Source: Desulfoferula sp040751985 (GTDB taxonomy: Bacteria > Desulfobacterota > Desulfarculia > Desulfarculales > Desulfarculaceae). From it: a stretch of DNA of 64,000 nt. Of the stretch, positions 25,998 to 34,570 are shown one piece after another. The position numbers and the translations under genes were made by a program. The notes beneath the pieces were generated by a model. The model was not told the origin of the DNA. It was given only the letters and a program-made list of their open reading frames with translations, and searched no databases. Location of the stretch: positions 16,440 to 80,439 of the forward strand of contig JBFMFU010000028.1 of the NCBI GenBank assembly GCA_040751985.1. The letters run 5' to 3'. Every line of letters starts with the position of its first letter. Position 1 is the stretch's first letter.

Positions 25998-26516
25998 ATG
26001 ATTAAAGTTTCGGAAACAAAACTCAAGGGCGTTCGTTCCATCGCAGTGGACTGCTTTGAGGACCACCGCGGTGTTTATGTAGAAACGTATAATGAGCAAG
26101 AATACCGTAATGCTGGGATTGACGTTGACTTTATTCAGGACGATATATCCGTTTCCAGTAAGCATGTATTAAGAGGTCTCCATGGTGATCAAAGTACTTG
26201 GAAGCTCATCTCATGCCTCTTGGGTAAATTTTATTTGGTGGTGCTCAATATGGATAAGGAATCTGATCAATATGGGCAATGGGATTCTTTTGTCCTTTCG
26301 GATAGGGATTATACTCAGGTATTAGTGCCGCCAAAATTTGCGAATGGGCATCTAGTCTTGTCAGAAAAAGCGATATTTCACTATAAACAATCGAGTTATT
26401 ATCATCCTGAAGATCAGTTCACTATCAAATGGAATGACCCGGAATATAAAATTTGGTGGCCTATTGATAAACCAATTTTGTCACAGCGTGACCAGTTGGG
26501 ATATTTCGTTAAGTAG
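25998..26516 (+). CDS. dTDP-4-dehydrorhamnose 3,5-epimerase-like cupin (RmlC family)
   Basis: The 172-residue single-domain cupin opens with ETKLKGVRSIAVDCFEDHRG, then VLRGLHGD with the catalytic His, and VLVPPKFANGHLVLSE, matching RmlC-type sugar-nucleotide epimerases. The later conserved tail reads KWNDPEYKIWWP. The ATG at 25998 follows GAGGG at fair spacing; the frame is open upstream, but no better start is seen. It precedes a WcaG-like SDR and the heptose genes. In Campylobacter the capsule heptose is modified by an RmlC-like C3/C5 epimerase and a WcaG-like reductase next to hddA/hddC, so a GDP-keto-heptose epimerase is the best hypothesis. Confidence 0.8.
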   Translation: MIKVSETKLKGVRSIAVDCFEDHRGVYVETYNEQEYRNAGIDVDFIQDDISVSSKHVLRGLHGDQSTWKLISCLLGKFYLVVLNMDKESDQYGQWDSFVLSDRDYTQVLVPPKFANGHLVLSEKAIFHYKQSSYYHPEDQFTIKWNDPEYKIWWPIDKPILSQRDQLGYFVK

Positions 26517-26536
26517 ATCCAGAAAGGTGAGTTCAC

Positions 26537-27487
26537 GTGTTTGCTAATAAGAATGTTTTGATATCCGGTGGAAACGGTTTCATCGGCTCCAATTTAGTGC
26601 GTCGCTTGTTGGCTGAAGGCGCTAACGTGCGCGCTACTATTCATAGACACGAGCCCGTCATAAACGATGAATCGATTGAGTATATTCGATGTGATCTTAC
26701 GAAAGGTGAAGATTGTGCAAAAGCCTGCCGGCATATGGATTATGTATTCATGTGCGCGGCTGTAACATCGGGCGCATCTGTAATGGAAAAAACTCCTCTG
26801 GTCCATCTTACTCCCAATCTCATTATGAACGCCCGCCTTCTTGAAGCCGCTTATGAGGCGCAGGTCAAAAAGATTCTTTTTATAAGCTCCAACACAGTGT
26901 ATCCAGTTTCGGAGTTTCCCGTTAAGGAGGAGGATGTAACAAACGAGTTTTTTCATAAATATTTTATCGTAGCCTGGATGAAGAGATTCTCAGAGATCAT
27001 GTGCGATATGTATTCAAACAAAATTTCAAGGCCAATGCATGCGGTAGTAGTTAGGCCGGCCAATGTATATGGTCCATATGATGATTTCGACTGGGAGACT
27101 TCCCATGTGCTGCCGGCGCTAATTAGGAGGGTTGTGGAGCGACACGACCCTATTAAAATATGGGGTGACGGCAATGATGTAAAAGACTTTATATATGTCG
27201 ATGACTTGGTTTCTGGCTTACTGCTTGCTATGGATAGGTTGCATGGCTATGAGCCAATCAACATTGCGAGTGGGAAAGGATACAAATTACGTGACCTACT
27301 GCACATGATTATTGGACTTGATGGGTATCAAGATGCGGTAGTCGAGTATGACACGTCGAAGCCAACTATGATCCCTTTTAGAGTGCTCGATACAAGTAAG
27401 GCTGAGAAAAAAATTGGTTTTCGTGCAATGGTGCCGATTGAAGATGGGCTTAGGCGAACCATCGAATGGTATAGGAGCACACTGTGA
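26537..27487 (+). CDS. extended SDR, WcaG/GDP-fucose-synthase-like
   Basis: The 316-residue protein has VLISGGNGFIGSNLV (about 7-21) as the nucleotide site and FISSNTVYP with the catalytic Ser. RPANVYGPYDDFD and KIWGDGNDVKDFIY match WcaG-type reductase/epimerases. As in the relative at 23431, the catalytic Tyr is not in place: the motif is VAWMK (Val145, Lys149). A Tyr three residues earlier (Tyr142) might substitute. The GTG start has AGAAAGGTGAG ahead. The stop overlaps the GTG of hddA by four bases (GTGA). Predicted to act on a GDP-4-keto-heptose in partnership with the RmlC-like epimerase. Confidence 0.75.
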   Translation: MFANKNVLISGGNGFIGSNLVRRLLAEGANVRATIHRHEPVINDESIEYIRCDLTKGEDCAKACRHMDYVFMCAAVTSGASVMEKTPLVHLTPNLIMNARLLEAAYEAQVKKILFISSNTVYPVSEFPVKEEDVTNEFFHKYFIVAWMKRFSEIMCDMYSNKISRPMHAVVVRPANVYGPYDDFDWETSHVLPALIRRVVERHDPIKIWGDGNDVKDFIYVDDLVSGLLLAMDRLHGYEPINIASGKGYKLRDLLHMIIGLDGYQDAVVEYDTSKPTMIPFRVLDTSKAEKKIGFRAMVPIEDGLRRTIEWYRSTL

Positions 27488-28479
27488 TTATTACTAGAAC
27501 ACCATTCAGGATTTCTTTTTTTGGTGGTGGTACAGATTATCCAGCATATTATCGGGAGTATGGTGGCTCTGTATTGAACGCTACAATTAACAAATACTGT
27601 TATATTAATTGTCGATATTTGCCTCCATTTTTTGAATACTCTTATCGGATCCGCTATTCAAAAGTAGAATACGCTAATAAAGTAGATGACATATCCCATC
27701 CTTCGGTGCGGGAATGCATTAAAGTTATGAGGATTAAAGATGGCCTAGAGATGGTTCACAGCAGTGATATACCTGCTATGTCTGGCATCGGTTCGAGTTC
27801 GGCTTTTACGGTGGGCTTTTTACATGCGCTTAACGCTTTAATCGGTAAAATAATAACAAAGAGGAAACTGGCCTTTGATGCCATAAATCTTGAGCAAACG
27901 ATACTTCGCGAAAGTGTTGGCTCCCAAGATCAAGTTGCCGCCGCATTTGGAGGACTTAATAAAATAGATTTTGCTAACAACGGTAATATTTATGTTCAAC
28001 CGCTAACCATATCGCCCGAGAAAAAAGTCTATCTGCAGGACCGACTACTATTTTATTTTACTGGTTTTGCGCGAATCGCAAATGAAATCGCGGGTGAGCA
28101 AATTAAACTTATACCCAAAAAGATTAATGAGCTTAAGCAAATGCAAACCTTTGTTGATCGGGCGGTAGAAATATTGAATGGCGATGAAAAGGGATATAGT
28201 GAGTTTGGGAAACTGTTACACGAATCTTGGATGATAAAACGCAGCTTGTCACCAAAGATAACTACTAATAATATAGATAATATTTACCAGGCAGGCATAG
28301 ATGCGGGTGCGCTGGGTGGCAAGATATGTGGCGCTGGCGGTGGAGGGTTTATTGTTTTTTATGTAGAACCGGACAAACAAGAAAACGTCAAGAATGTTAT
28401 GCGTAGCTTATTGCGCGTTCCAATAAGATTTGAGGATTTAGGTTCACATATTATTCACTACTCTCACCAAGAGGAATGA
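27484..28479 (+). CDS. hddA: D-glycero-D-manno-heptose 7-phosphate kinase, GHMP family
   Basis: The 331-residue GHMP kinase begins IITRTPFRISFFGGGTDYP, the substrate-binding start seen in HddA and related sugar kinases. It has the ATP loop SGIGSSSAFTVGFLHAL (about 100-116) and C-terminal GGKICGAGGGGFIVF (about 278-292). HddA phosphorylates D-glycero-D-manno-heptose 7-phosphate at C1 in the GDP-heptose route. hddC and gmhB follow directly and gmhA lies at 29976-30590, so all four enzymes from sedoheptulose 7-phosphate to GDP-D-glycero-alpha-D-manno-heptose are present. The gene is A+T-rich relative to the right-hand flank. Confidence 0.85.
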   Translation: MIITRTPFRISFFGGGTDYPAYYREYGGSVLNATINKYCYINCRYLPPFFEYSYRIRYSKVEYANKVDDISHPSVRECIKVMRIKDGLEMVHSSDIPAMSGIGSSSAFTVGFLHALNALIGKIITKRKLAFDAINLEQTILRESVGSQDQVAAAFGGLNKIDFANNGNIYVQPLTISPEKKVYLQDRLLFYFTGFARIANEIAGEQIKLIPKKINELKQMQTFVDRAVEILNGDEKGYSEFGKLLHESWMIKRSLSPKITTNNIDNIYQAGIDAGALGGKICGAGGGGFIVFYVEPDKQENVKNVMRSLLRVPIRFEDLGSHIIHYSHQEE

Positions 28480-28491
28480 TCAAAAATATAG

Positions 28492-29214
28492 ATGCCGTCC
28501 TCGAGAGAGCGAAAGATTGCGTTTGTCCTTGCCGGTGGCTTAGGAACTCGCCTTCGTCCGATTATTGATAACCTGCCCAAGGTATTGGCTCCTATCGAAG
28601 GTCGCCCTTTCATTACCTACCTATTAGATCAATTAGATAAAGCGAAATTTAATAGAGCTGTGCTTTGCACTGGGTATCTCGGCGAAGTTGTACAGGCTAC
28701 CATTGGAGAAAATTATAGAGGATTGATGATTCAATATTCACAAGAAAAAACTAAAATGGGTACTGGCGGAGCAATTCGGCTTGCTTACGATAACTTTAAA
28801 AACGGCTCACTTGATAATATCTTGGCGATAAACGGCGACTCTTTTTGCAGAGAAGACCTTAATAAATTGTGGATAAATCACATTCGGAATAAGGCAGCGG
28901 GAACAATACTGTTAAAAAAGATGAACAATATTGACAGATACGGGAGTGTTTCAGTAGATAGACTGGGTAATATTACCAGTTTTATAGAAAAGAAAGGTAA
29001 AAAAGAAAAGGGACTTATTAATACAGGCATATATGTGCTAAATAAAAAAATTATACAATCTATAAATGTTGGGGGGGAGGTGTCATTAGAGCACGATATC
29101 TTTCCAAAATGGCTAGGCAATGGTCTTTTGGGTATTGAAACGGGGGCTCCATTTATTGATATTGGTACACCGAGTTCCTTTAAGGAGGCACAACAAATAC
29201 TAAAAGACAAATAA
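28492..29214 (+). CDS. hddC: D-glycero-D-manno-heptose 1-phosphate guanylyltransferase
   Basis: The 240-residue nucleotidyltransferase has FVLAGGLGTRLRP (about 11-23), the G-G-x-G-T-R-L signature, with LPKVLAPI and the metal-binding AINGDSF (about 103-109). The size and the place after hddA fit HddC, which forms GDP-D-glycero-alpha-D-manno-heptose. It could act on another sugar 1-phosphate, but the hddA and gmhB neighbours favour heptose. It begins 12 bases after hddA. Confidence 0.85.
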   Translation: MPSSRERKIAFVLAGGLGTRLRPIIDNLPKVLAPIEGRPFITYLLDQLDKAKFNRAVLCTGYLGEVVQATIGENYRGLMIQYSQEKTKMGTGGAIRLAYDNFKNGSLDNILAINGDSFCREDLNKLWINHIRNKAAGTILLKKMNNIDRYGSVSVDRLGNITSFIEKKGKKEKGLINTGIYVLNKKIIQSINVGGEVSLEHDIFPKWLGNGLLGIETGAPFIDIGTPSSFKEAQQILKDK

Positions 29215-29315
29215 AGAACGAAGATGTTTGTATTTCGTATGTAACTGGTTAATAAATGATCATTTCCATAGAAAAATGATGCGTCTTTATGATGTGATAA
29301 CGGAAGGTTTCTAAT

Positions 29316-29861
29316 ATGGCCTATAAAGGCGTTGTTGTTTTAGATCGAGACGGAACCTTAATAGAAGAAGTTAATTATCTAAAAAGTGTTGAGCAGGTCA
29401 TATTGTTGCCCGGAGCGATAAAGGCCATAAAAAAATTGAATGCTCATGGCTTTGGTGTAATCGTAGTCACTAACCAATCTGGAGTGGGCAGGGGTTATTT
29501 TAGCTTGGAAGATGTGGATGAAGTGCATCGACATCTGCAAGATGTATTGGCAAAAAATGACGCTTTTATCGATGAGATATACTGCTGCCCTCATCATCCC
29601 GATGAAAATTGCTCTTGCCGTAAACCAAACACTGGCCTACTGGAAAGAGCAGCCGTTGAGTGGGAGTTTGCGCCGGAAAATTGTTTCATCATTGGTGACA
29701 AACCGTGTGACATGGAACTGGGAAAGCGCTTTGGTGCTACGACCGTAATGGTTCGTACTGGGCACGGGAAGAGTATGGAGGAAGAAGGGAAGTCTTTTGC
29801 GGACCACACAGTAGATAATGTGTTAGAAGCAGTTAATCTTCTGTTGAAAATGAAAAACTAA
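29316..29861 (+). CDS. gmhB: D-glycero-D-manno-heptose-1,7-bisphosphate phosphatase
   Basis: The 181-residue HAD phosphatase has VVLDRDGTL (about 7-15) with the nucleophile Asp pair, TNQSGVGRG, the zinc-binding CCPHHPDENCSCRKP, and GDKPCDMELG. It is a closer match to the canonical GmhB pattern than the copy at 8429-9010. It removes the 7-phosphate before or after C1 activation in the D,D-heptose route. The gene is separated from hddC by about 100 A+T-rich bases, and GGAAGG lies 8-14 bases before the ATG. It ends the plus-strand heptose group and is convergent with gmhA. Confidence 0.9.
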   Translation: MAYKGVVVLDRDGTLIEEVNYLKSVEQVILLPGAIKAIKKLNAHGFGVIVVTNQSGVGRGYFSLEDVDEVHRHLQDVLAKNDAFIDEIYCCPHHPDENCSCRKPNTGLLERAAVEWEFAPENCFIIGDKPCDMELGKRFGATTVMVRTGHGKSMEEEGKSFADHTVDNVLEAVNLLLKMKN

Positions 29862-29975
29862 TAAAATAATGATAAAACGTTTGCCGCCTAACAAATAAAA
29901 CCAAAAAATAGATAGTTTGCCGCAGCCGTATAGACTACAGAGTAAAGGTAGGTTTATAGGTTGTGTGAGGTTTGG

Positions 29976-30590
29976 TTAAGAACTAAGTTTGTAGATTAAC
30001 CAATTAGAAATTAAATGATCCAAAACAACGTGCACGTCTTCAACCGGGCCGTAATCGCCGTGCGGGGTACGGGCGGTGATGATCACGTCGCAGATGTCCT
30101 TTAACTTGCCGCCGTCGAAGCCCACCAGGCCCAAGACCTTGCCCCCTGCTTCTTTGACCCACCGTGCGGCGTTCACCACGTTGGGTGAGTTGCCGCTGGC
30201 GGAGATGGCAATCAGCTTGTCGCCGGGCCGGTAGTGGACCTTGAGTTGGTTGACAAAGATGTTGTCGTAGCACTCATCATTGGCGATGGCGGTCATGCAG
30301 GGCACGCTTTCGGTGAGGGCCATCGCCCGGAAGGGCCTGCCGCCCTCGGCCTTGCACAGGGCGTCGCTGGTGAGGTCGTTGGCCATGTGGCTGGCGGTGG
30401 AAGCCGAGCCGCCGTTGCCGATCAGGAAAATGGTGTTGCCTGCCTGGCGGGCCCGCAGCAGCTCATCAGCGAAGCGCTGCAACTGAGCCAGGTCCAGGCT
30501 ATTCAGCAGCTCGCCCAGATAGCGGAAATAGCCCTTGGCAAAGGAAGGCAGATCCTGGTTGCGGCTGAATATCTCCTGGGTGCGCTTCAT
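29976..30590 (-). CDS. gmhA: sedoheptulose 7-phosphate isomerase, SIS domain
   Basis: The 204-residue SIS-domain protein has IFLIGNGGSASTASHMANDL (about 54-73) and ISASGNSPNVV, the phosphosugar loops of GmhA (phosphoheptose isomerase). It supplies D-glycero-D-manno-heptose 7-phosphate for the hddA/hddC/gmhB set. It is the last gene of the minus-strand operon that begins with an SDR at 35306, starting 19 bases after the Gfo/Idh/MocA gene. Being co-transcribed with a sugar-phosphate cyclase is notable, because C7 sugar phosphates are substrates of some such cyclases. Confidence 0.9.
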   Translation of the reverse strand: MKRTQEIFSRNQDLPSFAKGYFRYLGELLNSLDLAQLQRFADELLRARQAGNTIFLIGNGGSASTASHMANDLTSDALCKAEGGRPFRAMALTESVPCMTAIANDECYDNIFVNQLKVHYRPGDKLIAISASGNSPNVVNAARWVKEAGGKVLGLVGFDGGKLKDICDVIITARTPHGDYGPVEDVHVVLDHLISNWLIYKLSS

Positions 30591-30608
30591 GCGTGCTCTT
30601 TCCTGCCC

Positions 30609-31649
30609 TCAGGCGTCCGGATCAGCGATGTCAAAGGCCGCGCGCCACTGGGGGTCGGCGTGGTAGATGCGATACACCGTCTTCATGGTGGCCAGGGCGT
30701 CAGCGCTGTTGCCTGAGCCCACCGGCCGCCCGGCGGCAATGTCCTCGACGAACTCCCATATCTCATCCCGCCAGGAGTTGTCCTCTAGATAAGTTATCAC
30801 TTCCCGCTGCAGGCTGCCTACACTGTCATCGCTGCGCCGGCCGATTATCAGCCGCTCCTCGCCGTAGCTCTTGCTGCCGGAGAGGATGCCGCGCAGCTCC
30901 AGGTAGCCCTCGCTGAGGGAGACGTACATGGAGAAGCGGTGCTGCCAGTGGGTGGCGGTGGAGTGCAGCATGGCCACCCGCCCCTGGGCGTCCTTCATCA
31001 GGGCAAAGGCGTTGTCCTCCACGTCGTGGTTCCAGTAGCCGTTGCTAACGAAGCTCTTCACCTCCAGGAACTCGCCGCAGAAAAGCCGCATCAGGTCCAC
31101 CATGTGGATGCCCTGGTCCAGCAGGATGCCGCCGCCAGCCAGCTTGCGCTCGGCCCGCCAACCGCCGGAGAAGGGAATAATTTTACTCTTGCCGTAGACG
31201 CCGCGCAGGTTAACGATGCGCCCCAGCTCGCCGGAGGCCACAACCTCCAGGGCCTTGCGCACCGAGTCGTGGTAGCGGTGGTTGAAGCCGTACTTCAGGG
31301 CCAGGCCGGGATGGGCCTTTTCCGTGGCCATCACCCGCTCCACGTCGGCCACGGTGCGGCCGGGGGGCTTTTCGCAGAACACGTGCAGGCCTTGCTCCAG
31401 GCCCGCGATGGTGACCTCGGGGGCCAGGTAGTTGGGCAGGCTGACGAACAGCACGTCCAGCGGCTGGGCCAGCAACTGGCCATAGTCGGGGTAGCAGCGC
31501 ACCCCGCCCTCCAGCTCGCCGGGGGTGGAGAAGCTCTGGTCGCAGACCGCGGCCACCCGCAGGCGGGGGTGCTGGTCGATGTATATGCGCCGGCGCTTGC
31601 CCACCACGCCGTAGCCGGCGATGCCCACCTGGAAGATTTTGTCGCTCAT
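30609..31649 (-). CDS. Gfo/Idh/MocA family oxidoreductase
   Basis: The 346-residue NAD(P)-dependent sugar or cyclitol dehydrogenase has the Rossmann motif VGIAGYGVVGKRR (about 8-20) and HVFCEKPPGRTV (about 89-100), where the EKP lysine is catalytic. LDQGIHMVDLM (about 177-187) holds the conserved Asp and His. Relatives oxidise or reduce myo-inositol, glucose-fructose, or NDP-3-keto sugars. It lies between the CMP-transferase gene and gmhA in one minus-strand operon with a sugar-phosphate cyclase. A cyclitol or keto-sugar dehydrogenase is therefore a reasonable but unproven guess. Confidence 0.85.
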   Translation of the reverse strand: MSDKIFQVGIAGYGVVGKRRRIYIDQHPRLRVAAVCDQSFSTPGELEGGVRCYPDYGQLLAQPLDVLFVSLPNYLAPEVTIAGLEQGLHVFCEKPPGRTVADVERVMATEKAHPGLALKYGFNHRYHDSVRKALEVVASGELGRIVNLRGVYGKSKIIPFSGGWRAERKLAGGGILLDQGIHMVDLMRLFCGEFLEVKSFVSNGYWNHDVEDNAFALMKDAQGRVAMLHSTATHWQHRFSMYVSLSEGYLELRGILSGSKSYGEERLIIGRRSDDSVGSLQREVITYLEDNSWRDEIWEFVEDIAAGRPVGSGNSADALATMKTVYRIYHADPQWRAAFDIADPDA

Positions 31650-31666
31650 ACCCTTCCCCCTGGGGC

Positions 31667-32419
31667 TCAGCGGTACTGGGCGAAGAGGGGGTCATCGGCC
31701 AACAGGGCCTCCACCCGGGCCACGTCGCCGGGCAGGTCCACCCCCACCATGCGTCCGGGCACCTCCACCGCTTTGACCCGGTAGCCGTGCTCCAGGGCCC
31801 GGTTCATGTCCACCGACTCCACGATCTCCAGGGGGGTGGGGGGCAGGTTGGCGAAGGTCTGCAGGAAGTCGGCCCGGAAGGCGATGATGCCCAGCTGCTT
31901 GAGCTTGCGGTACTGCTGCGAATCGGCCTTCTTGCCCGAGGGGATCGGCTCCCGCGAGATATAGAGGATGTCGCCGGCCAGGTTGGTGACCACCTTGGGC
32001 GCGTTGGGGTCGTTGAACTCCGCCTGGTCCAGGATGGGGCTGACCAGGTTGGCCGCGGGCAGCTCCAGGTCCTCCAGCAGGGGCCGGGCCACCCGCTCCA
32101 GCATCTCGGGCATGACCAGGGGCTCGTCGCCCTGCAGGTTCACCACCACGTCGGCCTTCACGCCCAGGGCCGCCTCGGCGATGCGGTCCGTGCAGCGCAC
32201 GTGGGTGTCGGCGGTCATCACGGCCTTGCCGCTGGCGCGCTCCACTACCTGGGCGATCTCCTGGTCGCAGGTGGCCACCACCACCTCGTCCAGCAGGGGA
32301 CAGAGCAAGGCCCGGCGGCGCACGTGCTCGATCATGGGCAGGCCGGCGATCATGGCCAGGGGTTTGCCCGGAAAGCGGGTGGCGGCCATGCGGGCCGGGA
32401 TGATGGCCACGGTTCTCAT
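31667..32419 (-). CDS. 3-deoxy-manno-octulosonate cytidylyltransferase-like (KdsB family)
   Basis: The 250-residue protein matches KdsB over its length. IIPARMAATRFPGKPL (about 6-21) is the CTP-binding loop, VVVNLQGDEPL (about 91-101) is next, and VKAVEVPGRMVGVDLPGD lies near the end. KdsB makes CMP-Kdo from CTP and Kdo. No kdsA or kdsD is nearby, so this copy may serve a special ulosonic acid, or the NeuB product made by the genes at 42-49 kb, which otherwise lack a CMP-synthetase in the window. The ATG at 32419 overlaps the preceding gene's stop by four bases; the longer frame upstream is an overlap artefact. Confidence 0.85.
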   Translation of the reverse strand: MRTVAIIPARMAATRFPGKPLAMIAGLPMIEHVRRRALLCPLLDEVVVATCDQEIAQVVERASGKAVMTADTHVRCTDRIAEAALGVKADVVVNLQGDEPLVMPEMLERVARPLLEDLELPAANLVSPILDQAEFNDPNAPKVVTNLAGDILYISREPIPSGKKADSQQYRKLKQLGIIAFRADFLQTFANLPPTPLEIVESVDMNRALEHGYRVKAVEVPGRMVGVDLPGDVARVEALLADDPLFAQYR

Positions 32420-33369
32420 GGGTTCCTGTTTGCCTTGTCCGGGGCCAGCAGGCCTTTTTCGGCCAGGGCCGCCAGGAGATTGTCGGCCGCCTGCATCTCC
32501 ATGTCCAGGCGGCATTCCGCGGAATAGCTGCCCACGTGCGGGGTGAGCAGCACGTTGTCGTACTTGGTAAGGGGCCCGTCGTAGGGCTCGCGCCAGAACA
32601 CGTCCAGCCAGGCCCCGGCCAAGCGGCCCGAGTCCAGGGCCGCCTGCAGGCCTGCCTCGTCCACCAGCTCGCCCCGGGAGGGGTTGAGCAAAAAGGCGCC
32701 CGATTTGATTAGGGCCATTTGCTCCGGGCCCAGGAGGTTCTGGGTGCCGCTGGCGTGCAGGCTGATCACGTCCGCCTGGGGCAGGCCCTGGGCCAGGGAG
32801 ACCAGCTCGATGCCCGCCGGCGCCTCTTTCATTGCCGGGTCGCAGCCTAAGAGGCGCACCCCGAAGGGCCCCAGCAGGCGGGCCACTGCCCGGCCGATGC
32901 GGCCCAGGCCCACCAGGAGCACGGTGCGGCCGGCCAACTGGTAGCCCACGCACTTGTTCCAGCAGCATTGGTGCAGGGCGTGGTCCATCTCCGCCACCCG
33001 GCGCAGCAGGGAGAGCAGGCAGCCCACGGTCAGCTCAGCCACGGCGATGGTAGGGGCGTCCGGGGTGTAGCGCACAATGATGCCCAGCTCGGCCGCCGCC
33101 TCCAAGTCCACGTTGCTCAGGCCTACCCCCACCCTTGAGATGACCTTGAGTTGGCTGCGGGAGAGCACCGCGCGGTTGAGGGGCTCCAGGCCGGCGATGA
33201 TGCCGCTGACTCCGGGCAGCAGGGCCAGCAGCTCTTCCTGGGTCAGCTTGCGCTTATAAGGATTGTCGATCAGCTCCAGGCCGGCCTGGGACAGGCGCTC
33301 CAGGGGGGCGGGATTGCTGGCGCCGAAGGAGGAGGGCGCCAAGAGCACTTTCAGAGAGGCGGCAGACAA
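32416..33369 (-). CDS. D-isomer-specific 2-hydroxyacid dehydrogenase
   Basis: The 317-residue SerA-like NAD-dependent dehydrogenase has VLLVGLGRIGRAVARLLG (about 149-166) as the NAD motif. NPSRGELVDEAGL contains the conserved Arg, and LLTPHVGSYSAE has the catalytic His. There is no C-terminal ACT domain, so it is not a standard regulated phosphoglycerate dehydrogenase. It is tightly coupled to the KdsB-like gene (ATGA overlap). In this context it may oxidise or reduce a sugar acid that is later activated with CMP. Confidence 0.85.
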   Translation of the reverse strand: MSAASLKVLLAPSSFGASNPAPLERLSQAGLELIDNPYKRKLTQEELLALLPGVSGIIAGLEPLNRAVLSRSQLKVISRVGVGLSNVDLEAAAELGIIVRYTPDAPTIAVAELTVGCLLSLLRRVAEMDHALHQCCWNKCVGYQLAGRTVLLVGLGRIGRAVARLLGPFGVRLLGCDPAMKEAPAGIELVSLAQGLPQADVISLHASGTQNLLGPEQMALIKSGAFLLNPSRGELVDEAGLQAALDSGRLAGAWLDVFWREPYDGPLTKYDNVLLTPHVGSYSAECRLDMEMQAADNLLAALAEKGLLAPDKANRNP

Positions 33370-33472
33370 AACTTAAATCCCCGCATGGTAAAAAAGACAG
33401 CGACGCGCGCCAAAAAGAGCATAACAAGGCCTAAAAACTTTACAAGTCCGCAGGGGGCATCCGCGGGCAGCC

Positions 33473-34570
33473 TCAATTGCCCTCCTTCGCTGCCTGGTTG
33501 AAGTACTCCCGTAGCCAGCCGCGGCATTTGTCATCCACCTCCAGGGTGGTCTTGAACATCTGGCCCAGGCCCTTGGTCAGGATCACCTTGATCTGGCTGC
33601 CTTCGTTCTTCTTGTCCTTGCCCAGGGCCTGGATGAGCGCCTCGGGCTCTATCTGGCTCAGGCGGGCCTGGCCCCAGTTCTTGGCCAGCAGGGGGCGCAG
33701 CTCCTGGCGCAACTCCTCATTGATGTAGCCCAGGCGCACGGAGAGGAAGTTGGCCAGGTCCATGCCGAAGCACACCGCCACCCCGTGGGGGATGGCGTAG
33801 TCGGTGAGGGTCTCGATGGCGTGGCCAAAGGAGTGGCCGTAATTGAAGACCTGGCGCGGGCCCTGGTCGAACTCGTCGCGCTCAATCATGGCCCGCTTGA
33901 TGCCCAGGCTGCGGGCGATGGCCCGGCGCAGGGCCGCCTTGTCGCGCAGGCAGGCATCGTAGTGGTCGCGGATGAACTCGAAGTCATCCCGGCCGTTGAC
34001 CAGGAAGTAGTGGATCATCTCCCCCAGGCCCGAGCGCATCTCCAGCCCGCCCAGGCTGTTCAGCAGCGAGGTGTCGATGAAGATGGCCGAGGGCGGGTAG
34101 AAGGTGCCCAACTGGTTCTTGTAGGGGCCCAGGTTCAGGGAGGTCTTGCTGCCGATGCAGCTGTCGCACTGGGCCAGCAGGGTGCTGGGGGCGAAGAGCC
34201 ACTCCACCCCACGAAAGAGGATCGAGGCCACGAAGCCGGTGATGTCCTGGATCACCCCCCCGCCCACGGCCACCAGGCAGTGGTTCTTGCGAAAACCCTT
34301 TTCCACCAGGAAGGTGATGACTTCGCCCAGACGGCTGAACTCCTTCTGCTCCTCGCTGGCCGCCAGGAGCAGGTGCGGCTGCCCGGCCAGCAGCGGCTCC
34401 AGGCGGCCGGCGTAGAGCTGGGCCAGGCGTTGGTCCACCAGCAGGGTGTCGCCCGGCCGCAGCACAGAGGCCAGGGCCGCGGCGAAGTCGTCCACGAAGC
34501 TGACGCTATAGTCGCGCTTCAGGCTCTTTACGCTGAAGCCGGAGGGCTCAGGCAATGGTGAAGCCTCCAT
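33473..34570 (-). CDS. 3-dehydroquinate-synthase-like sugar-phosphate cyclase
   Basis: The 365-residue protein has the DHQS fold motifs GGGVIQDITGFVA, FRGVEW, SKTSLN, and YKNQLGTFYPP. It also has RQVFNYGHSFGHAIE, with the metal-binding His pair and the Arg and Asn typical of DHQS. The active-site ExxK motif of aroB products reads GEMIH, so Lys is replaced by His. This and the polysaccharide context point away from shikimate synthesis and to another branch of the sugar-phosphate cyclase family (2-epi-5-epi-valiolone, 2-deoxy-scyllo-inosose and related). It overlaps the SDR stop by about 20 bases. With GmhA in the same operon, a C7 phosphate substrate is possible. Confidence 0.8.
   Translation of the reverse strand: MEASPLPEPSGFSVKSLKRDYSVSFVDDFAAALASVLRPGDTLLVDQRLAQLYAGRLEPLLAGQPHLLLAASEEQKEFSRLGEVITFLVEKGFRKNHCLVAVGGGVIQDITGFVASILFRGVEWLFAPSTLLAQCDSCIGSKTSLNLGPYKNQLGTFYPPSAIFIDTSLLNSLGGLEMRSGLGEMIHYFLVNGRDDFEFIRDHYDACLRDKAALRRAIARSLGIKRAMIERDEFDQGPRQVFNYGHSFGHAIETLTDYAIPHGVAVCFGMDLANFLSVRLGYINEELRQELRPLLAKNWGQARLSQIEPEALIQALGKDKKNEGSQIKVILTKGLGQMFKTTLEVDDKCRGWLREYFNQAAKEGN

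Noticed and set aside
29254..29265. Perfect palindrome AAATGATCATTT ahead of the second gmhB gene
   Set aside because: Short A+T palindromes are expected by chance in this A+T-rich stretch, and there is no second copy or regulator gene nearby.
33473..34570. Considered as the housekeeping aroB gene for shikimate synthesis
   Set aside because: It sits in a glycan operon without other shikimate genes and has His in place of the ExxK lysine. The more general cyclase call is safer.
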